From Thermoguttaceae bacterium (lineage in GTDB: Bacteria; Planctomycetota; Planctomycetia; Pirellulales; Thermoguttaceae), in assembly GCA_017937485.1 (NCBI GenBank), contig JAGBDN010000017.1, positions 62,001 through 126,000 of the forward strand: a stretch of DNA of 64,000 nt. The letters run 5' to 3'. Both the position numbers and the translations under genes were made by a program. Below the pieces are notes generated by a model. That model had not been told where the DNA came from. It worked only from the letters and a program-made list of their open reading frames with translations, and did no database searches. Shown piece after piece: positions 61,528 through 64,000 of the stretch; position 1 is the stretch's first letter; each line of letters starts with the position of its first letter.

Positions 61528-61585
61528 GTCGCTTTCTCGCTAGCTAACCGCGGCGCTTTGCGTCGACGCGGTCAACGTTCGAAAC

Positions 61586-61753
61586 TCACTCGAGGGTGAT
61601 CGCGCCGGTCGGGCAAGCGTCGACGCAAGCGCCGCAACCGGCGCAAGTGTCGTTGACGACGGCGACGTCTTGGACTTCGATCGCGCCGCACGGGCAGGCG
61701 TCGACACACGCGCCGCAAGCGACGCAAGATTCGGCATTAACAATAGCGGCCAT
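61586..61753 (-). CDS. 2[4Fe-4S] ferredoxin, clostridial type
   Basis: 55-residue electron carrier. ATG at 61753 behind TTAGGAGAGCTGAA; longer frame extension upstream is not homologous. Two CxxCxxCxxxC(P) motifs are visible: CVACGACVDACPCGA and CAGCGACVDACPTGA, each followed by the GAI turn. It is low-potential by family and could serve as the electron acceptor of the IorAB enzyme or donor to other reductases in the cell. Single gene, between the hydrolase fusion and a divergent acetyltransferase. Confidence 0.96.
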   Translation of the reverse strand: MAAIVNAESCVACGACVDACPCGAIEVQDVAVVNDTCAGCGACVDACPTGAITLE

Positions 61754-62212
61754 TTCAGCTCTCCTAAAGTAAAATTTTGTCAAAAAAATGAACGTCGATC
61801 AAAAAGAAACGCTCGTCTAAACGCGCGCCCTTTTCCTTCGACGTCGTTAATCTTCTTTTCGAACGATCTCGGCGCTTCCGGTCGGTCGGTTCGTCGCGCC
61901 GAACCTCCCGCCGCTTTTCGCCGTCCCAAACGTTGCGTTCGGGCGTCAAACGTTCTCCCCCAAATTTGCGTTCGACAAAATTGGCGTCGACGGTTTAATA
62001 ATACTCCCGAAATCGGAGCGAATCAAGCCCTATCGGTCAATCTTTCGGCAATATTTTAAGAAAAAATCGCAATTTGACGCGTTCGCCTCTTTTGCAAATC
62101 GATAAAAGACGTAAAATGTCAAGCGTCGGTAAAAAACGCCCGACGTCGGTCGTCTCGCGCCCGCGAGAAGTTTCCCGCCTCTAATTTTTTCCCGCAAGAA
62201 AGCGCCCCTCCT
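61754..62212. other. Divergent intergenic region
   Basis: 459 bp between ferredoxin and the GNAT gene. It should hold promoters for both; TTGCAA at 62092-62097 and TAAAAT at 62112-62117 have too short a spacer (14 bp) to be convincing. Nothing else is recognised. Confidence 0.45.
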
Positions 62213-62803
62213 ATGGTCGAAGCCCCCGCGATCCAAACGCTCGACGAATCGCAAATCGACGCGACGCTGGATCGCGAAATTCGCCGTTTTCTTGTCGACA
62301 CGTTCCCGAATTGGGCGGATATTTTCCGAACGCGCCGCGCTTGGCACGACGCCCGCCCGGTTCGCACCGTCCTCGCGACCGTTCCCTCGTCGGCGCCGTC
62401 GAACGCGGAGCCCGCTCGAAACGAGGTCGATTTTCGCGTCGTCGGGCACGTCGCCGTCGTCGAGCGCGCCATCACGACCTGCTGGAATTGGCGGTACGCG
62501 GTCGCCGGCGTCCAAGGCGTTTCGGTCGCGCCGGACTTTCGCAAAACCGGCCTCTCGACGCGCCTTCTCGACGTCGCGCTCGCCGAATCGGCCGCGCTCG
62601 GATACCCGTTCGCCGTTCTTTTTTGCCGCGAACCGCTCGTTCCGTTTTACGAACGAAACGGTTGGAGCCTTCCGAACGACTCGATGGTGATGTGGAAAGA
62701 CCGCGAACTTCCGATTCATATGCAGTCGAACTGCCCGATGTACCGCGAGTTGAGCGGCGAAACCTTCCCGGAAGGCCCGATCGACGTTCACAACCCGTTT
62801 TGA
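62213..62803 (+). CDS. GNAT family N-acetyltransferase
   Basis: 196 residues. The acetyl-CoA-binding part of the GNAT fold is readable: VAGVQGVSVAPDFRKTGLST, then RLLDVALAESAALGYPFAVL, and the VPFYERNGW beta-bulge motif near residue 150. The first half has a strand pair (FRVVGHVAVVERAIT) consistent with the fold. The pyrophosphate loop RKTGLST is a weaker form of the usual R/QxxGxG/A. Substrate is unknown; the short GVSVAPDFRKTGLS pattern is slightly reminiscent of NodA-type acyltransferases. No operon partners on this strand. Confidence 0.82.
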   Translation: MVEAPAIQTLDESQIDATLDREIRRFLVDTFPNWADIFRTRRAWHDARPVRTVLATVPSSAPSNAEPARNEVDFRVVGHVAVVERAITTCWNWRYAVAGVQGVSVAPDFRKTGLSTRLLDVALAESAALGYPFAVLFCREPLVPFYERNGWSLPNDSMVMWKDRELPIHMQSNCPMYRELSGETFPEGPIDVHNPF

Positions 62804-63029
62804 CGGCGCGGCGAGCAAGCGTCTTTCGCCCGCCGACGTCGTTCGTTCCCCCTTATGTATTAATAACCGGCGCGACGCCGACCTATAATAACCCTTTAAA
62901 CGACGTCGGCAAACGTCCGTATATTAATTAACGTCGGCGTTCAAGCGTCGCGTTTCGACGCGGCGACTTCGCGTTTTCCCTTTTTTCGCTTTCTCCCATT
63001 CCCCCCATTTTGCCCCAACGGAGTATTTT

Positions 63030-64000
63030 ATGCGTTTTCCGTTATTCCGTCGTTCTTACCTAACTAGTTTCGCCGCCGCCTTTGTTTGCTCGTTCGCCCT
63101 TTCGACGGCGGGAGCGCAAGACGCCGCCGCGCCGTTCGACCTCGCCGTTCCGCAAAACGCGTCGAAAGCCGACCTTCTCGCTTTCCAAGAAAAATTGACG
63201 CAAGCGCTCCAAAACGCCGCGCCCGCCGACGCCGAACGCCTTTACGCCGAATCGGCCGCCGCGTTTTACGAGTCGACGAAAGCGCTCCTCGCGCTCGACT
63301 TGACCGCCGACGAACGCTCGCGATACGTTTCGCAACTCGCGCAAATCGTCGCGACGTTCGCGCTCGAAGAAGGCGTCGCGGCGCAAAAACTCGGGCCGCG
63401 TTTCGACGAGCTGACCGCGTTGGCGCAAGAAGCGAAATCGGCGTTCGAAGCCGCTTCCGACGCGGAAACCGCCGCCGCAAAACGCGCCGAATACCTCGAA
63501 TACGCGAATTACGCCTTCTTGGTTCGCCTCCAAGTCGCGCAAAACTTGGCGGCTAAGATTCGCGACGACGCGTTCATGTCGCTCGCCCAAGACGCGGTCG
63601 CGTTCGCGGTCGAGAACCCGGAATACGGCGAAACCGCTTATCAAATCGTTATGCAAATGCGCGCTTACTCGAACGTCGTCGGCGACGCCGCGCTCGACCT
63701 CCTCGGCGAAGAGTTCGAAAAAACGAAAAATCCGACGCTGATTCAGCCGATCAAAAAGACGCTCGGTCGCCGTCGGTTCGCGCGTCTCCCGGGCGGCGAA
63801 CTCAAGCTCGAAGGGCTCCTCCTCGAAAACGGGAAGTTCGAGAAGAAATTCGACTGGAAAGATTACCAAGGCAAGGTGATTCTCGTCGAATTTTGGGCGA
63901 CTTGGTGCGGGCCGTGTCGCCGCGAAATTCCGATTTTGAAGGAATTTTACGCTAAATACAAGGACGCCGGTTTCGAACTGATCGGATATAGTATCGACCA
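63030..64000 (+). CDS. TlpA-like periplasmic thioredoxin-fold protein (partial, runs off the window)
   Basis: About 323 residues seen, no stop reached. ATG at 63030 behind CGGAGTATTTT. A signal peptide (FAAAFVCSFALSTAGAQ) is followed by about 230 residues of Ala/Glu-rich helices. A thioredoxin-like domain begins near residue 255 with the AhpC/TSA-TlpA strand GKVILVEFWATWCGPCRREI; the redox motif WCGPC is intact. It should act as a thiol-disulfide oxidoreductase outside the cytoplasm, possibly keeping apocytochrome c cysteines reduced for the CcsBA system. Planctomycete proteins with a long helical N-terminus plus TlpA domain are common. Confidence 0.88.
   Translation, partial: MRFPLFRRSYLTSFAAAFVCSFALSTAGAQDAAAPFDLAVPQNASKADLLAFQEKLTQALQNAAPADAERLYAESAAAFYESTKALLALDLTADERSRYVSQLAQIVATFALEEGVAAQKLGPRFDELTALAQEAKSAFEAASDAETAAAKRAEYLEYANYAFLVRLQVAQNLAAKIRDDAFMSLAQDAVAFAVENPEYGETAYQIVMQMRAYSNVVGDAALDLLGEEFEKTKNPTLIQPIKKTLGRRRFARLPGGELKLEGLLLENGKFEKKFDWKDYQGKVILVEFWATWCGPCRREIPILKEFYAKYKDAGFELIGYSID

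Noticed and set aside
1..64000. Mobile elements, prophage or genomic island
   Set aside because: No transposase, integrase, terminal inverted repeats or tRNA-anchored duplications were seen; composition is uniform apart from a few AT-rich intergenic gaps.

Overview
The window reads as a chromosome segment from a planctomycete, probably an anaerobic or microaerophilic lineage. The main pointers are two DUF1559 pseudopilin-like proteins with their lipoprotein partners, a VWA/glutamine-amidotransferase-like membrane protein, an M50-peptidase/HlyD cluster, a giant fused cytochrome c biogenesis protein, and oxygen-sensitive or oxygen-detoxifying enzymes (indolepyruvate:ferredoxin oxidoreductase, flavodiiron protein, a 2[4Fe-4S] ferredoxin). 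I see no insertion sequence, prophage, CRISPR array or rRNA. Codon use is strongly biased to NCG and NNC codons, and TTA, CTA and TCA are rare. That leaves many long open frames antisense to real genes, and these were left out. Promoters look like ordinary sigma-70 sites (TTGNNN, 16-18 bp, TATAAT), and many genes end in long perfect GC hairpins.

Layout. 1-9.4 kb: end of a transporter, tail-specific protease (prc), biotin ligase (birA), two paralogous outer-membrane barrel-like proteins, rsmE and a MATE exporter. 9.4-14.6 kb: orphan ExbD, a large exported repeat protein, serS. 14.6-25.1 kb: a small membrane protein, a 2072-residue CcsB-CcsA fusion, lipoate ligase, and a large membrane-anchored coiled-coil protein. 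25.4-30 kb: two exported proteins, one a parallel beta-helix. 30-36 kb: three minus-strand genes that all carry HlyD-type segments, one fused to a GAF region and one to an M50 site-2 protease. 36-43 kb: coaD, tRNA-Cys facing a cysteine-rich exported protein, iorAB, a flavodiiron protein, and two Hsp20 genes. 43-50.5 kb: ribosomal protein S1, a pterin synthase homologue lacking the usual catalytic cysteine, asd, and the VWA protein. 50.6-54.3 kb: two tandem DUF1559-lipoprotein modules. 54.5-58 kb: trmB, a FabZ-like dehydratase, a 32-residue basic peptide, uracil-DNA glycosylase and csrA. 59-64 kb: a low-complexity lipoprotein, a DUF1232-alpha/beta-hydrolase fusion, ferredoxin, a GNAT acetyltransferase, and the start of a TlpA-like thioredoxin.

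The most striking signal is in the DUF1559 pair. Both genes carry a run of exactly 12 G directly before the prepilin-like GFTLVELL segment, encoding GGGGK in each. In one gene (54248-53130, minus) the frame is open from a good ribosome binding site and sits behind a perfect TTGACA-17-TATAAT promoter. In the other (52144-51116, minus) the best ribosome binding site (AAGGAG, 7 nt spacer) leads to an ATG that is out of frame, and would be in frame with 13 or 10 G. This is what phase-variable contingency loci look like, here on pseudopilin-like surface proteins. The alternative is a homopolymer length error in the assembly.

The second system worth attention is the GAF-HlyD / HlyD / M50-HlyD trio at 30.1-35.9 kb. 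It has no transporter ATPase or outer-membrane channel beside it.
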